This document shows positions 31,700 to 38,563 of a stretch of 44,171 nt of DNA, piece after piece. The translations under genes and the position numbers were made by a program. The stretch is from a virus: positions 1 to 44,171 of IMG/VR virus record IMGVR_UViG_3300000265_000005. The stretch is one strand, 5' to 3'. Position 1 is the first letter of the stretch. Every line of letters starts with the position of its first letter. The notes under the pieces were generated by a model. The model had not been told where the DNA came from. It ran no database searches and saw nothing but the letters and a program-made list of their open reading frames with translations.

Positions 31700-32698
31700 A
31701 TGTTAGATATAAACAAACTAACCAGGACTCTTATTGTTTCTCCTGGTTCAAAATACATAGAAACAAAAATAATACCAATAAGTAAGATATACATACCAAA
31801 GACTGCTAAGGGTAAAACTCTTAACAGAGCTAGGAAAAAATATCTTAATCAAGACCACATTAACAAACTAGCAGTAGCTTTAAAGGAAATAGATTACTCT
31901 AAAAGACCACCGATTGTTACAAAAAAACATCAATGGGTTGACGGAGTATTTTATGAATATGAACTTGTTGCTGGTGCTCATAGATTTTCAGCGTTTGGAA
32001 AAATGGGTGTTAATGAGTGGATATTTGATGAATACGAATTAGGAACACAAGGTGTTAAATCTGATTTGGCAATGTCAACTTTACAAATTAGAGAAAACGA
32101 CCATCAACCTGAACTTGCAAGTACAGCTGATGACTTGACTAATATTATGTCATACCTAATTAGTAAAAATCTTATAGGTAATACTGAGCAAGCAATAACG
32201 GACTATCTTACAGAGAATACAACAAACTTACACCATACTACTTTTAAAAAGGTGGTGTTATCAACTGTTAGAAAAAACGGTGCCTATCAAGACATAAGAA
32301 CTTTTCCGTCTAGTGATATACCATCATTTATGGAAAAGAATATCAATAAAGGTGAAAAATACCCTTATGTTTGTGGTGGAAGTCACGATACCAATAGAGA
32401 TAAATTTGGTTGGTCTGTTTTAGAAGGATACGAATATGAGTATCTTACCAATGCATTGAAAAGATTAGATGAAACTGATAAAGCTTCATACTTTTTATTG
32501 CATACTAAAGCACCTACTGAAAAAAGAGGTCTTGATACAAGAAGAAAAGATATGAGAAAATCTTTTGAACAACTTGAAAGAGGTATAGAAAAGGCATACA
32601 AGTATAAAAAGAAACATGGTGAGTGGCCATGGAATATTGAAGCCTTTCTAGGACAAGATGTTAAAAACAAAGAAAGTAATTTCTTAACCACTATCTAA
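31700..32698 (+). CDS. ParB/sulfiredoxin-fold N-terminal domain protein
   Basis: A 332-residue protein. Residues about 20-115 resemble a ParB/Srx nucleotide-binding domain: an 'IPISKIYIPK' strand, a helix DHINKLAVALKE, a 'RPPIVT' strand, and YELVAGAHRFSAFGKMG, where the AGAHR (91-95) sits at the ParB GERR/GxHR motif position. The remaining two thirds are unrecognised and end in a Lys-rich helical region. ParB-like domains can bind and hydrolyse CTP or act as nucleases; nothing here shows which. No ParA or centromere-like sites are seen, so plasmid-type partition is unlikely. The start is supported by AAGGAAA 6 nt upstream. Confidence 0.65.
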   Translation: MLDINKLTRTLIVSPGSKYIETKIIPISKIYIPKTAKGKTLNRARKKYLNQDHINKLAVALKEIDYSKRPPIVTKKHQWVDGVFYEYELVAGAHRFSAFGKMGVNEWIFDEYELGTQGVKSDLAMSTLQIRENDHQPELASTADDLTNIMSYLISKNLIGNTEQAITDYLTENTTNLHHTTFKKVVLSTVRKNGAYQDIRTFPSSDIPSFMEKNINKGEKYPYVCGGSHDTNRDKFGWSVLEGYEYEYLTNALKRLDETDKASYFLLHTKAPTEKRGLDTRRKDMRKSFEQLERGIEKAYKYKKKHGEWPWNIEAFLGQDVKNKESNFLTTI

Positions 32699-32707
32699 AA
32701 TAATTTT

Positions 32708-32741
32708 TATAGGGGTTGTAATTTAAAAAACAATCCCTATA
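32708..32741 (+). terminator. Hairpin after the ParB-like gene
   Basis: TATAGGGGTTGT (32708-32719) pairs with ACAATCCCTATA (32730-32741) over 12 bp with one G-U, loop AATTTAAAAA. No T run follows, so it may stabilise or weakly terminate. Its 3' arm overlaps the late promoter at 32740. Confidence 0.55.
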
Positions 32742-32747
32742 TAAATA
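32740..32747 (+). promoter_or_regulatory. T4-type late promoter upstream of hsp20
   Basis: A perfect TATAAATA. The start near 32753 would give a leader of about 50 nt that folds into a hairpin, GTAGACGCCA (32751-32760) with TGGGTCTAC (32764-32772, one mismatch), followed by an AAAGGAG ribosome binding site (32792-32798). Confidence 0.7.
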
Positions 32748-32803
32748 ACTGTAGACGCCATAATGGGTCTACTAACATTAACTTGCTTAACAAAGGAGAT
32801 AAA

Positions 32804-33253
32804 ATGACTAATAAAGCAATTTCAATTTTCAATCAATTAAGACCACTATCAGTAGGATTTGATGAGGTGTTTGACCAATTCCAAGGAATGTTTGATCACC
32901 AATACGATTCTATAAACACTCCAAACTATCCACCATACAATATAGTTAAGACAGGACCTAATAACTATGCTATTCAGGTTGCTCTTGCAGGCTATGGTAA
33001 GAAGGACGTTGTTGTGTCTTTTGAAGAAAATACCTTAACAATTAAATCTGTTAAAGACGAATCAGAGAAAGAGGTTGAGGACAATGATGGCATGCTACAC
33101 AAAGGTATTGCCAAACGTATGTTTACCAAGTCTTTTACTATTGCCGATGATGTAGAAATCAAAGGTGCTGAACTAAAAGATGGTCTTTTAAGTGTTTCTA
33201 TGGAAAGAATCATACCAGAGAACAAAAAGGCTAGAACAATACAGATAAAATAA
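32804..33253 (+). CDS. hsp20: Small heat shock protein Hsp20
   Basis: A 149-residue alpha-crystallin-type chaperone. The N-terminal 'RPLSVGFDEVFDQF' and the core YNIVKTGPNNYAIQVALAGY followed by KKDVVVSFEENTLTIKSVKD are typical, as is the 'LKDGLLSVSMERIIPENKK' end with the I-x-I-like RTIQIK tail. Hsp20 genes are near-universal in marine T4-like phages, where they may protect or fold virion proteins. I chose ATG 32804 because of its AAAGGAG site; an in-frame ATG 21 nt upstream lies before that site. Confidence 0.92.
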   Translation: MTNKAISIFNQLRPLSVGFDEVFDQFQGMFDHQYDSINTPNYPPYNIVKTGPNNYAIQVALAGYGKKDVVVSFEENTLTIKSVKDESEKEVEDNDGMLHKGIAKRMFTKSFTIADDVEIKGAELKDGLLSVSMERIIPENKKARTIQIK

Positions 33254-33261
33254 ACAAACTT

Positions 33262-33296
33262 AAAGGGAAAGGGAGCATTGACTTCCTTTCTCTTTT
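33262..33296 (+). terminator. Terminator after hsp20, overlapping the next promoter
   Basis: AAAGGGAAAGGGAG (33262-33275) pairs with CTTCCTTTCTCTTT (33282-33295) over 14 bp (two G-U) with a 6-nt loop. The T-rich 3' arm and the following TTATT give a plausible intrinsic terminator. The -35 box of the peroxiredoxin promoter begins in its loop. Confidence 0.7.
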
Positions 33297-33306
33297 ATTA
33301 TATAAT
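33278..33306 (+). promoter_or_regulatory. Sigma-70-type promoter of the peroxiredoxin gene
   Basis: -35 TTGACT (33278-33283), 17-nt spacer, consensus -10 TATAAT (33301-33306). The expected start is near 33313, only about 5 nt before the ATG at 33318, with no Shine-Dalgarno sequence. Confidence 0.82.
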
Positions 33307-33317
33307 GAAAGTATATT

Positions 33318-33869
33318 ATGATTAAGATACCAAAAATAACATTTAAAACTAGAGTTGGTGACCTGAACGAATCAGGAGAATGTAACTTTGAAAACGGCAA
33401 ATGGGTTGATGTAACATCAGCTAATCTCTTTGACAATAAAAGAGTTGTTTTGTTTAGTTTACCAGGTGCTTTTACACCTACATGTACATCACAACAACTA
33501 CCTGGTTTTGAATCAAGTACAAAAGCTTTCAAGATTTCTCACAACATAGATGAAGTTTATTGTGTTTCAGTAAATGATTCGTATGTGATGAATGCTTGGG
33601 CTCATGCTTCAAATATAAAAAACGTTAAGATGATACCAGATGGTAATGGCGAACTAACAAGAGCATTAGATATGTTAGTTACCAAAGAAGCCATTGGTTT
33701 TGGTTATCGTTCTTGGAGATATGCAGCTATAATAAATGACGGTGAGATAGAGAAAATGTTTGTAGAACCTGGTAAAGAGATCAACGATCCTTCGGATCCG
33801 TATGGTGTTTCTTCTCCAGAAAACGTTTTATCTTACTTACAAGTAAAAGAAATTAAAGAGTCAGTTTAA
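33318..33869 (+). CDS. Peroxiredoxin (Prx5-like)
   Basis: A 183-residue thiol peroxidase. The catalytic motif is VVLFSLPGAFTPTCTSQQLP, with the peroxidatic Cys in the PxxxTxxC arrangement, followed by the Prx5-type 'VYCVSVNDSYVMNAWA' segment and a conserved GYRSWRYA Arg. Such enzymes reduce peroxides in the cytosol using thioredoxin or glutaredoxin. In the phage it may protect the infected host or the virus from oxidative damage in sunlit water. It has its own early promoter with almost no leader. Confidence 0.88.
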   Translation: MIKIPKITFKTRVGDLNESGECNFENGKWVDVTSANLFDNKRVVLFSLPGAFTPTCTSQQLPGFESSTKAFKISHNIDEVYCVSVNDSYVMNAWAHASNIKNVKMIPDGNGELTRALDMLVTKEAIGFGYRSWRYAAIINDGEIEKMFVEPGKEINDPSDPYGVSSPENVLSYLQVKEIKESV

Positions 33870-33872
33870 GGC

Positions 33873-33901
33873 TTGACTTTTTATTTGATCTGTAATAGGA
33901 T
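33873..33901 (+). promoter_or_regulatory. Sigma-70-type promoter placing +1 at the tRNA-like gene
   Basis: -35 TTGACT (33873-33878), 17-nt spacer, -10 TAGGAT (33896-33901). The expected start, about 33908, is 1 nt from the first base of the tRNA at 33909, and no useful start codon follows. This promoter probably also drives gp45. Confidence 0.82.
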
Positions 33902-33908
33902 CAATAAT

Positions 33909-33982
33909 GCGGATATAGTATAAAAGTATTATGAGAGATTTCCAATCTTTAGAACTTGGGGCAGTACCAAGTATCCGCTCCA
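33909..33982 (+). tRNA. Aberrant tRNA-Gly (anticodon TCC) in the gp45 leader
   Basis: A cloverleaf can be drawn. Acceptor GCGGATA (33909-33915) pairs perfectly with TATCCGC (33972-33978), then T and an encoded CCA (33980-33982). The anticodon stem is AGAGA/TCTTT with loop TTTCCAA (anticodon TCC); the T stem is CTTGG (33955-33959)/CCAAG (33967-33971). The oddities: the T loop is GGCAGTA in place of TTCRAnn, the D loop lacks the GG pair, and the D stem is very weak. Base by base it aligns with normal bacterial tRNA-Gly(UCC). It may be a decaying gene, a tRNA with a non-canonical elbow, or a tRNA-like regulatory leader of gp45. Confidence 0.65.
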
Positions 33983-34010
33983 TTAAACAATGAAAAAAGG
34001 TGAATATATA

Positions 34011-34673
34011 ATGAACTTGTCAACAGAAACAATTGCTATGTTAAAAAACTTTTCTGATATTAATCAGAATATTTTAATTAAGCCAGGAAATAAAATACAA
34101 ACTATTTCCAATATGAGAAATATTTTAGCAGAAGCTGAAATAAAAGAAAAATTTGATAGCGAATTTGCTATCTATGATCTACCACAATTTTTAAGATCAC
34201 TAGACTTATTTAAAAGTCCTGAACTTAAATTTAATGGTGGTTCTAGCATGACAATCAGTGAGGCTAAATCTAGTAAATCAGTTAAGTATTTCTTTTCTGA
34301 TAAATCTACTGTATTTACACCTAACAAGATTAATATGCCAGATAATCATGTCACATTTACATTAAAGAACGATGACTTAGCAGAATTACACAAAGGTGTT
34401 ACAACGTTAAATCTACCAGATGTATCTGTAATAGGTGATGGTAAAAACATTAAACTTGTTGCAACAGATAAGAAGAATAAATCTTCTAACGAAGTATCTA
34501 CTGTAATTGGCGAATCAGATGTTAAGTTTACTGCTTACTTTAAATCAGAAAACTTTAAAATGATACCAGATGATTACGATGTAGCAATCTCAAAAGCAAA
34601 AATATCCAGTTTCATTTCTAGAGGTAAGAACGTACAATATTGGATCGCATTAGAACCTGATTCAGAATTTTAA
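34011..34673 (+). CDS. 45: Sliding clamp gp45
   Basis: A 220-residue homologue of T4 gp45 (228 residues), the trimeric clamp for the polymerase and also the mobile activator of late transcription through gp55. The N-terminal MNLSTETIAMLKNFSDIN matches T4 (MKLSKDTTALLKNFATIN), which fixes the start at 34011; an in-frame ATG at 33990 would add seven unsupported residues and lies before the AAAGGTG ribosome binding site. The C-terminus 'YWIALEPDSEF' matches T4 'YVVALEADSTHDF'. It follows the tRNA-like element by 28 nt. Confidence 0.93.
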   Translation: MNLSTETIAMLKNFSDINQNILIKPGNKIQTISNMRNILAEAEIKEKFDSEFAIYDLPQFLRSLDLFKSPELKFNGGSSMTISEAKSSKSVKYFFSDKSTVFTPNKINMPDNHVTFTLKNDDLAELHKGVTTLNLPDVSVIGDGKNIKLVATDKKNKSSNEVSTVIGESDVKFTAYFKSENFKMIPDDYDVAISKAKISSFISRGKNVQYWIALEPDSEF

Positions 34674-34966
34674 TGATAGTTAAAAAAACTGAATGGCACT
34701 CTGTTTCCTCCGAGTTTACATACAACGTAGATGACGAGGCAATCATTAAGGAGTTTGGCTCTGTACAACGATTTAAAGAAATCATATCACACCAAGAACA
34801 AGAATTTAAAAGTCCTTTAGAAGCAATAGGTGAAAAACCTAGTGATGAAGAACATGATAAATTTTGGGAGTTTTTAAGTGAACATGATTATGATAGAGAA
34901 GACGATTGGTGGACAGATAGAAAAGGTGGCTATGATGTCACTGTAAAATATGATGAAAAAAAATAA
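34673..34966 (+). CDS. Conserved small acidic protein between gp45 and gp44
   Basis: A 97-residue acidic, Trp-rich protein (a DYDREDDWWTDRKGGYDVT motif near the end) that I do not recognise by function. Its ATG overlaps the gp45 stop (taATG), and gp44 follows 15 nt later, so it belongs to the replication operon. Comparable small proteins sit between 45 and 44 in marine T4-like phages, as I recall. An accessory role at the clamp or clamp loader is only a guess from position. Confidence 0.65.
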   Translation: MIVKKTEWHSVSSEFTYNVDDEAIIKEFGSVQRFKEIISHQEQEFKSPLEAIGEKPSDEEHDKFWEFLSEHDYDREDDWWTDRKGGYDVTVKYDEKK

Positions 34967-34981
34967 AGTGAGGTTTATATT

Positions 34982-35926
34982 ATGGCAGATTTCTTATGGG
35001 TGGAACAATACCGTCCAAAGACTATTGAAGATTGTATCTTACCAGAAGATACAAAGAAAACATTTTTAGAATTTTTAGATAAAAAAGAATTACCTAATAT
35101 GTTATTAACCGGTACTGCTGGTACTGGTAAAACAACTGTAGCACGAGCCTTGTGTGAACAACTAAATTTAGATTATATCATAATTAATGGTTCAGATGAG
35201 GGTCGTCAAATAGATACCTTGAGGCATAAGATTAAAAACTTTGCAACAACAGTATCTTTTAATACAGAATCAAAACACAAAGTAGTCATAATTGACGAGG
35301 CAGATTACATGAACGCCGAGTCTGTACAGCCTGCTTTAAGAAACTTCATAGAAAGTTTTTATAATAACTGTAGATTCATATTTACTTGTAACTATAAGAA
35401 CAAAATCATACCAGCTTTACATAGTCGTTGTACTGTTATTGACTTTAAGGTCACTAATGGTCAAGTTAAGAAGACAGCTATAGCATTTATGCAACGTATG
35501 GAGGGTGTCTTAAAAGAACAAGAGATTGAGTATGATAAGAAGATATTAGCTCAGTTAATTGAGAAACATTATCCAGACTTTAGAAGAACTATAAACGAAC
35601 TTCAAAGGTATTCTGTACGTGGTAAGATTGACAGTGGTATATTATTCAATTTAAAAGAAACAGATTATAAGAATCTTATGAGTTTCTTGAAGAAAAAAGA
35701 GTTTGATAATATGAGAAAGTGGGTAATCCAACATTTAGATATAGACGCTACTGATTTATTCAGAGGTGTATATGATAATCTATCTGGTACCTTGGATCCT
35801 AAATCTGTACCACAAGCAATACTTATTATTGCTGGATATCAATACAAGGCTGCCTTTGTAGCAGACCATGAGATCAATGTAATCGCTTGTTTGACCGAGA
35901 TTATGGCTAATTGTAAGTTTAAATAA
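34982..35926 (+). CDS. 44: Clamp loader ATPase subunit gp44
   Basis: A 314-residue AAA+ clamp loader subunit (T4 gp44 is 319), four copies of which join one gp62 to load gp45 on primer ends. The N-terminal 'LWVEQYRPKTIEDCILP' is the family signature. Walker A is GTAGTGKTT (about 43-51), Walker B VVIIDEAD, and the trans-acting arginine motif is the SRC box in LHSRCTVIDF. Start with good coupling after the small protein; a T4-like late promoter follows its stop. Confidence 0.94.
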   Translation: MADFLWVEQYRPKTIEDCILPEDTKKTFLEFLDKKELPNMLLTGTAGTGKTTVARALCEQLNLDYIIINGSDEGRQIDTLRHKIKNFATTVSFNTESKHKVVIIDEADYMNAESVQPALRNFIESFYNNCRFIFTCNYKNKIIPALHSRCTVIDFKVTNGQVKKTAIAFMQRMEGVLKEQEIEYDKKILAQLIEKHYPDFRRTINELQRYSVRGKIDSGILFNLKETDYKNLMSFLKKKEFDNMRKWVIQHLDIDATDLFRGVYDNLSGTLDPKSVPQAILIIAGYQYKAAFVADHEINVIACLTEIMANCKFK

Positions 35927-35933
35927 CTGGATG

Positions 35934-35941
35934 TATAAATA
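35934..35941 (+). promoter_or_regulatory. T4-type late promoter between gp44 and tRNA-Thr
   Basis: A perfect TATAAATA inside the replication operon, with a start expected near 35947. It would transcribe the small frame at 35998, tRNA-Thr, and possibly gp62 onward late in infection. Confidence 0.65.
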
Positions 35942-35997
35942 CGATCAAGAATGAATATATCATTTACAACATTAAAGATAAAGGTAAGAAAAAAGAA

Positions 35998-36135
35998 GTG
36001 GCAAGAAGAACAATTTTTAGGAAATTTATAGTAAAATTAAGAATGTGGTATGCAGATATCAGAGGACATCATGGAAAACGTTGGGACTATGAGCCGGGTG
36101 ATCACTATATGGGCAGAAACAGATTTAGAAAGTAG
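35998..36135 (+). CDS. Possible small basic protein (45 aa) ending at tRNA-Thr
   Basis: A GTG-initiated 45-codon frame, rich in Arg, Lys, Trp, Tyr and His: MARRTIFRKFIVKLRMWYAD followed by IRGHHGKRWDYEPGDHYMGR. The composition is not that of random AT-rich sequence, and the frame stays open upstream to about 35920 without an ATG. AAAGG lies about 13 nt before the GTG. A late promoter is just upstream. Its stop TAG ends on the first base of tRNA-Thr. I do not recognise a family. The 35951 ATG frame in another phase (26 codons) is less convincing. Confidence 0.45.
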   Translation: MARRTIFRKFIVKLRMWYADIRGHHGKRWDYEPGDHYMGRNRFRK

Positions 36136-36210
36136 CCCTTTTAGCTCAGCTGGTAGAGCAACTGATTTGTAATCAGTAGGTCGTCTGTTCGACTCGGACA
36201 AAGGGCACCA
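36135..36210 (+). tRNA. tRNA-Thr (anticodon TGT)
   Basis: A complete cloverleaf. Acceptor GCCCTTT (36135-36141) pairs with AAAGGGC (36200-36206); D arm GCTC/GAGC; anticodon stem ACTGA/TCAGT with loop TTTGTAA (anticodon TGT); T stem GTCTG/CGGAC with the standard loop TTCGACT; discriminator A and encoded CCA (36208-36210). It reads ACA, the dominant threonine codon in the surrounding genes. Confidence 0.95.
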
Positions 36211-36220
36211 GATTTATATT

Positions 36221-36613
36221 ATGTACGAATTAAAAGACTATTTAAAAGCAATAAACGAATCAAAAGAGAACCTTTTGAACTCCACCGATACGGCCTGGAC
36301 TAAAAAATACCCTCCATACATCATAAATAAGTGTTTATCCATGTTCTATGACACACTAGCACATGCTAATGAAATGAATGGTTATCACTTCTTGGACAAA
36401 GATATACAGTTTACTTTTTTACTAAATAGTATCAGACCAAAGAAACGTTTTGGTGGCCGATGGCTTAAGCAAACAAAACTAAATGACTTGGAATATGTTA
36501 AAGAGTATTATGGCTATAGTAATGAAAAAGCAAAGCAAGCCCTATCTATACTCACAAAAGAACAAATTAATAAGATTAAAGAAGCCACATACAAAGGCGG
36601 GAGAACTAAATGA
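36221..36613 (+). CDS. 62: Clamp loader small subunit gp62
   Basis: A 130-residue homologue of T4 gp62 (187 residues), the single non-ATPase subunit that completes the 44/62 clamp loader. The patterns 'YELKDYLKAINESKENLLNS', 'KYPPYIINKCLSMFYDTLAH' and 'LLNSIRPKKRFGGRWLK' are clear family features. It is shorter than T4 gp62 at the C-terminus, as is usual in marine relatives. The stop overlaps the regA ATG (aaATGA). Confidence 0.9.
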   Translation: MYELKDYLKAINESKENLLNSTDTAWTKKYPPYIINKCLSMFYDTLAHANEMNGYHFLDKDIQFTFLLNSIRPKKRFGGRWLKQTKLNDLEYVKEYYGYSNEKAKQALSILTKEQINKIKEATYKGGRTK

Positions 36614-37050
36614 ATGAAGAAGTTAAGTGGTTGCAAGATAGCATGTTAGAAGTAATGTTAACTCAACCAGATGATTTTTTAAAGGTCAGAGAAACACTTA
36701 CTAGAATAGGTGTCGCAAGTAGAAAAGATAAAACATTATTTCAATCTTGTCATATTCTACATAAACAAGGAAAATATTACATAGTACATTTTAAAGAGTT
36801 GTTTGCTTTAGACGGCAAGAAAGCAACTCTAATCAATAACGATATTCAACGTAGAAATACTATTGCTATATTATTACAAGACTGGAATTTAATAGATATT
36901 GTTGACAAAGAAACAGCAAAATCAAACAAGGCACCATTATCACAAATTAAAGTATTACCATTTAAAGAGAAAAAAGAGTGGATATTATCTGCTAAATATA
37001 ATATAGGTAAGAAAATAGTTAAGGAAGATAATGCAGATACCAAAGTTTAA
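36610..37050 (+). CDS. regA: Translational repressor RegA
   Basis: A 146-residue homologue of T4 RegA (122 residues), an RNA-binding protein that occludes the start sites of early mRNAs, including its own operon in T4. The pattern 'MLEVMLTQPDDFLKVRETLTRIGVAS' and 'LFQSCHILHKQGKYYIVHFK' and 'RRNTIAILLQDWNLIDIV' is diagnostic. The C-terminus is extended by a basic segment. T4 operon order (45-44-62-regA-43) is preserved with insertions. It overlaps the next gene by 20 nt. Confidence 0.93.
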   Translation: MNEEVKWLQDSMLEVMLTQPDDFLKVRETLTRIGVASRKDKTLFQSCHILHKQGKYYIVHFKELFALDGKKATLINNDIQRRNTIAILLQDWNLIDIVDKETAKSNKAPLSQIKVLPFKEKKEWILSAKYNIGKKIVKEDNADTKV

Positions 37051-38512
37051 AGACTATATAACAGAGAACAAACAGACACGTAAGGATAAAGCAATGACAG
37101 TTGCTATCCTAACTATAAACGATTCAGATAAACCTAACAAGGATTCAACTGTTGAACTTATAGAAAAAGCTTGTATCAAACAAAAGATTAAATGTATTAT
37201 AGTCAATACAAAAACAACCATTATCACAGGTAAAGATGAAGATAAGAACACCCTAACGGTGTTTAACTACGATGGTAAGAATGGTGAACATACTTTCGTA
37301 GGTAAAGATACTGCCTGTATAACAAGAGGTGGTGCAGTGGAAGACGAAGCTGGACTATCTTTAATATCTGCCTTTCAAAATTCACAATCATTTATGATGA
37401 ACACAAGAGCTTCTATGCTTACTTGTGATAACAAACTAACATCAGCTTTACTATTTGAAAAGCATGGTATACCTACACCAAGAACAGCATTTATATCTAA
37501 CGAGAAAAACATTAAAACTGGACTAGATTTAATTGGTGGTAAGTTTCCACTTATATTAAAAACACTAACAGGTACACAAGGTGTTGGTGTAGTTAAGATA
37601 GAAAGTTATGAGGGCCTAGTTGCCACTGTACAAGCGATGTGGAAATTAGGTGCTGAACTTTTGATACAAGAATTTATGCCTACAAAATTTGATGTAAGAA
37701 CTTTTGTAGTAGATAATAAAGTTATTGCAAGTACAAAAAGAGTACATAGTAGTTATGACTTTAGATCAAACACCCACAGAGGTGCTGAGGCAATGCCTTA
37801 TATTTTAAACGATGAAGAACACGAATTAGCTTTAAAGGCTTCAAGAGCTTCTAAAGCATATATGGTTGGAGTTGATCATATAGTATTTAAAAATAAACCA
37901 TATATTTTAGAAATCAATGGTAGTCCAGGATCAGGTGCTGACTATCAAGGTTATCAATACAAAGATTACTATTCAGACCCAGAACCATCTGGTAGAATAG
38001 ACGGAGAAAAAATGATGGAGTATCTAGTAGACTATATTTCAGATAGAACTAATTGGGATAGACAATCAATTTTAGAATGTGGTTGGTTAGAAACGGTAGA
38101 ACTAGAAGACGGTATGAAAGTTAGAGCAAAATTAGATACAGGTAACGGTGCCAAAGCATGTGCTTTACACGCCGATGATATTTTAAGTAAAGATAAAATT
38201 GTTAAATGGAAATATAATGGTAAAACTTATAGTAAACCAAGACACGGTATAAGTAAAGTATTCAGAGCAAATGCTGAAGGAGAAGAACCATCTGAAACAA
38301 GACCAACGATTCTTATGGATATTACATTTAATGGTTTCACATATAAAGATGTTGAAGTAGGATTAGACAATAGACCAAGAGCACATTCAGACTTACTTAT
38401 CAATAGAGAATTAATGAGACAAATGAACGTTAGTGTTAACCCTAATAGAACATTTGTATTAAGTAAAAGACTAAAACCGGTTGACAAAGACTACGACAAA
38501 GACGAAGAATAA
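37031..38512 (+). CDS. RimK-like ATP-grasp ligase fused to a RimB-like aspartic protease domain
   Basis: A 493-residue fusion. Residues about 22-340 are an ATP-grasp ligase of the RimK type: PTPRTAFIS, FPLILKTLTGTQGVGVVKIE (ATP-binding loop), LIQEFM, and the metal motif ILEINGSPG. RimK adds glutamates to the C-terminus of ribosomal protein bS6 in bacteria. Residues about 350-480 resemble RimB/DUF785 retropepsin-like proteins: VRAKLDTGNGAKACALHADD (the DTGA-type catalytic Asp motif) and a later 'RAHSDLLINRELM'. The first 12 residues, MQIPKFKDYITE, resemble the T4 capsid-targeting peptide (MKTYQEFIAE) with an (I/L)xE cleavage site. An AAGGAAG ribosome binding site supports the 37031 start, which keeps this peptide. 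Confidence 0.82.
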   Translation: MQIPKFKDYITENKQTRKDKAMTVAILTINDSDKPNKDSTVELIEKACIKQKIKCIIVNTKTTIITGKDEDKNTLTVFNYDGKNGEHTFVGKDTACITRGGAVEDEAGLSLISAFQNSQSFMMNTRASMLTCDNKLTSALLFEKHGIPTPRTAFISNEKNIKTGLDLIGGKFPLILKTLTGTQGVGVVKIESYEGLVATVQAMWKLGAELLIQEFMPTKFDVRTFVVDNKVIASTKRVHSSYDFRSNTHRGAEAMPYILNDEEHELALKASRASKAYMVGVDHIVFKNKPYILEINGSPGSGADYQGYQYKDYYSDPEPSGRIDGEKMMEYLVDYISDRTNWDRQSILECGWLETVELEDGMKVRAKLDTGNGAKACALHADDILSKDKIVKWKYNGKTYSKPRHGISKVFRANAEGEEPSETRPTILMDITFNGFTYKDVEVGLDNRPRAHSDLLINRELMRQMNVSVNPNRTFVLSKRLKPVDKDYDKDEE

Positions 38513-38515
38513 CGC

Positions 38516-38544
38516 TTGCCTTTTGATAGGTAATCGTATATAAT
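38516..38544 (+). promoter_or_regulatory. Sigma-70-type promoter of the second Sm-like gene
   Basis: -35 TTGCCT (38516-38521), 17-nt spacer, consensus -10 TATAAT (38539-38544). The start near 38551 gives a 13-nt leader with a TAGGAGAT ribosome binding site. It probably drives the Sm-like, ferredoxin and polymerase genes. Confidence 0.8.
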
Positions 38545-38563
38545 TAACAACATAGGAGATATT

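Noticed and set aside
31700-32698. ParB-like protein as a plasmid-type partition protein
   Set aside because: No ParA-type ATPase gene or parS-like inverted repeats are seen nearby; only the N-terminal fold is ParB/Srx-like.
35951-36031. A 26-codon ATG frame after the late promoter
   Set aside because: It is Lys-rich, as expected of random A-rich sequence, has no ribosome binding site and overlaps the better-composed 45-codon frame at 35998.
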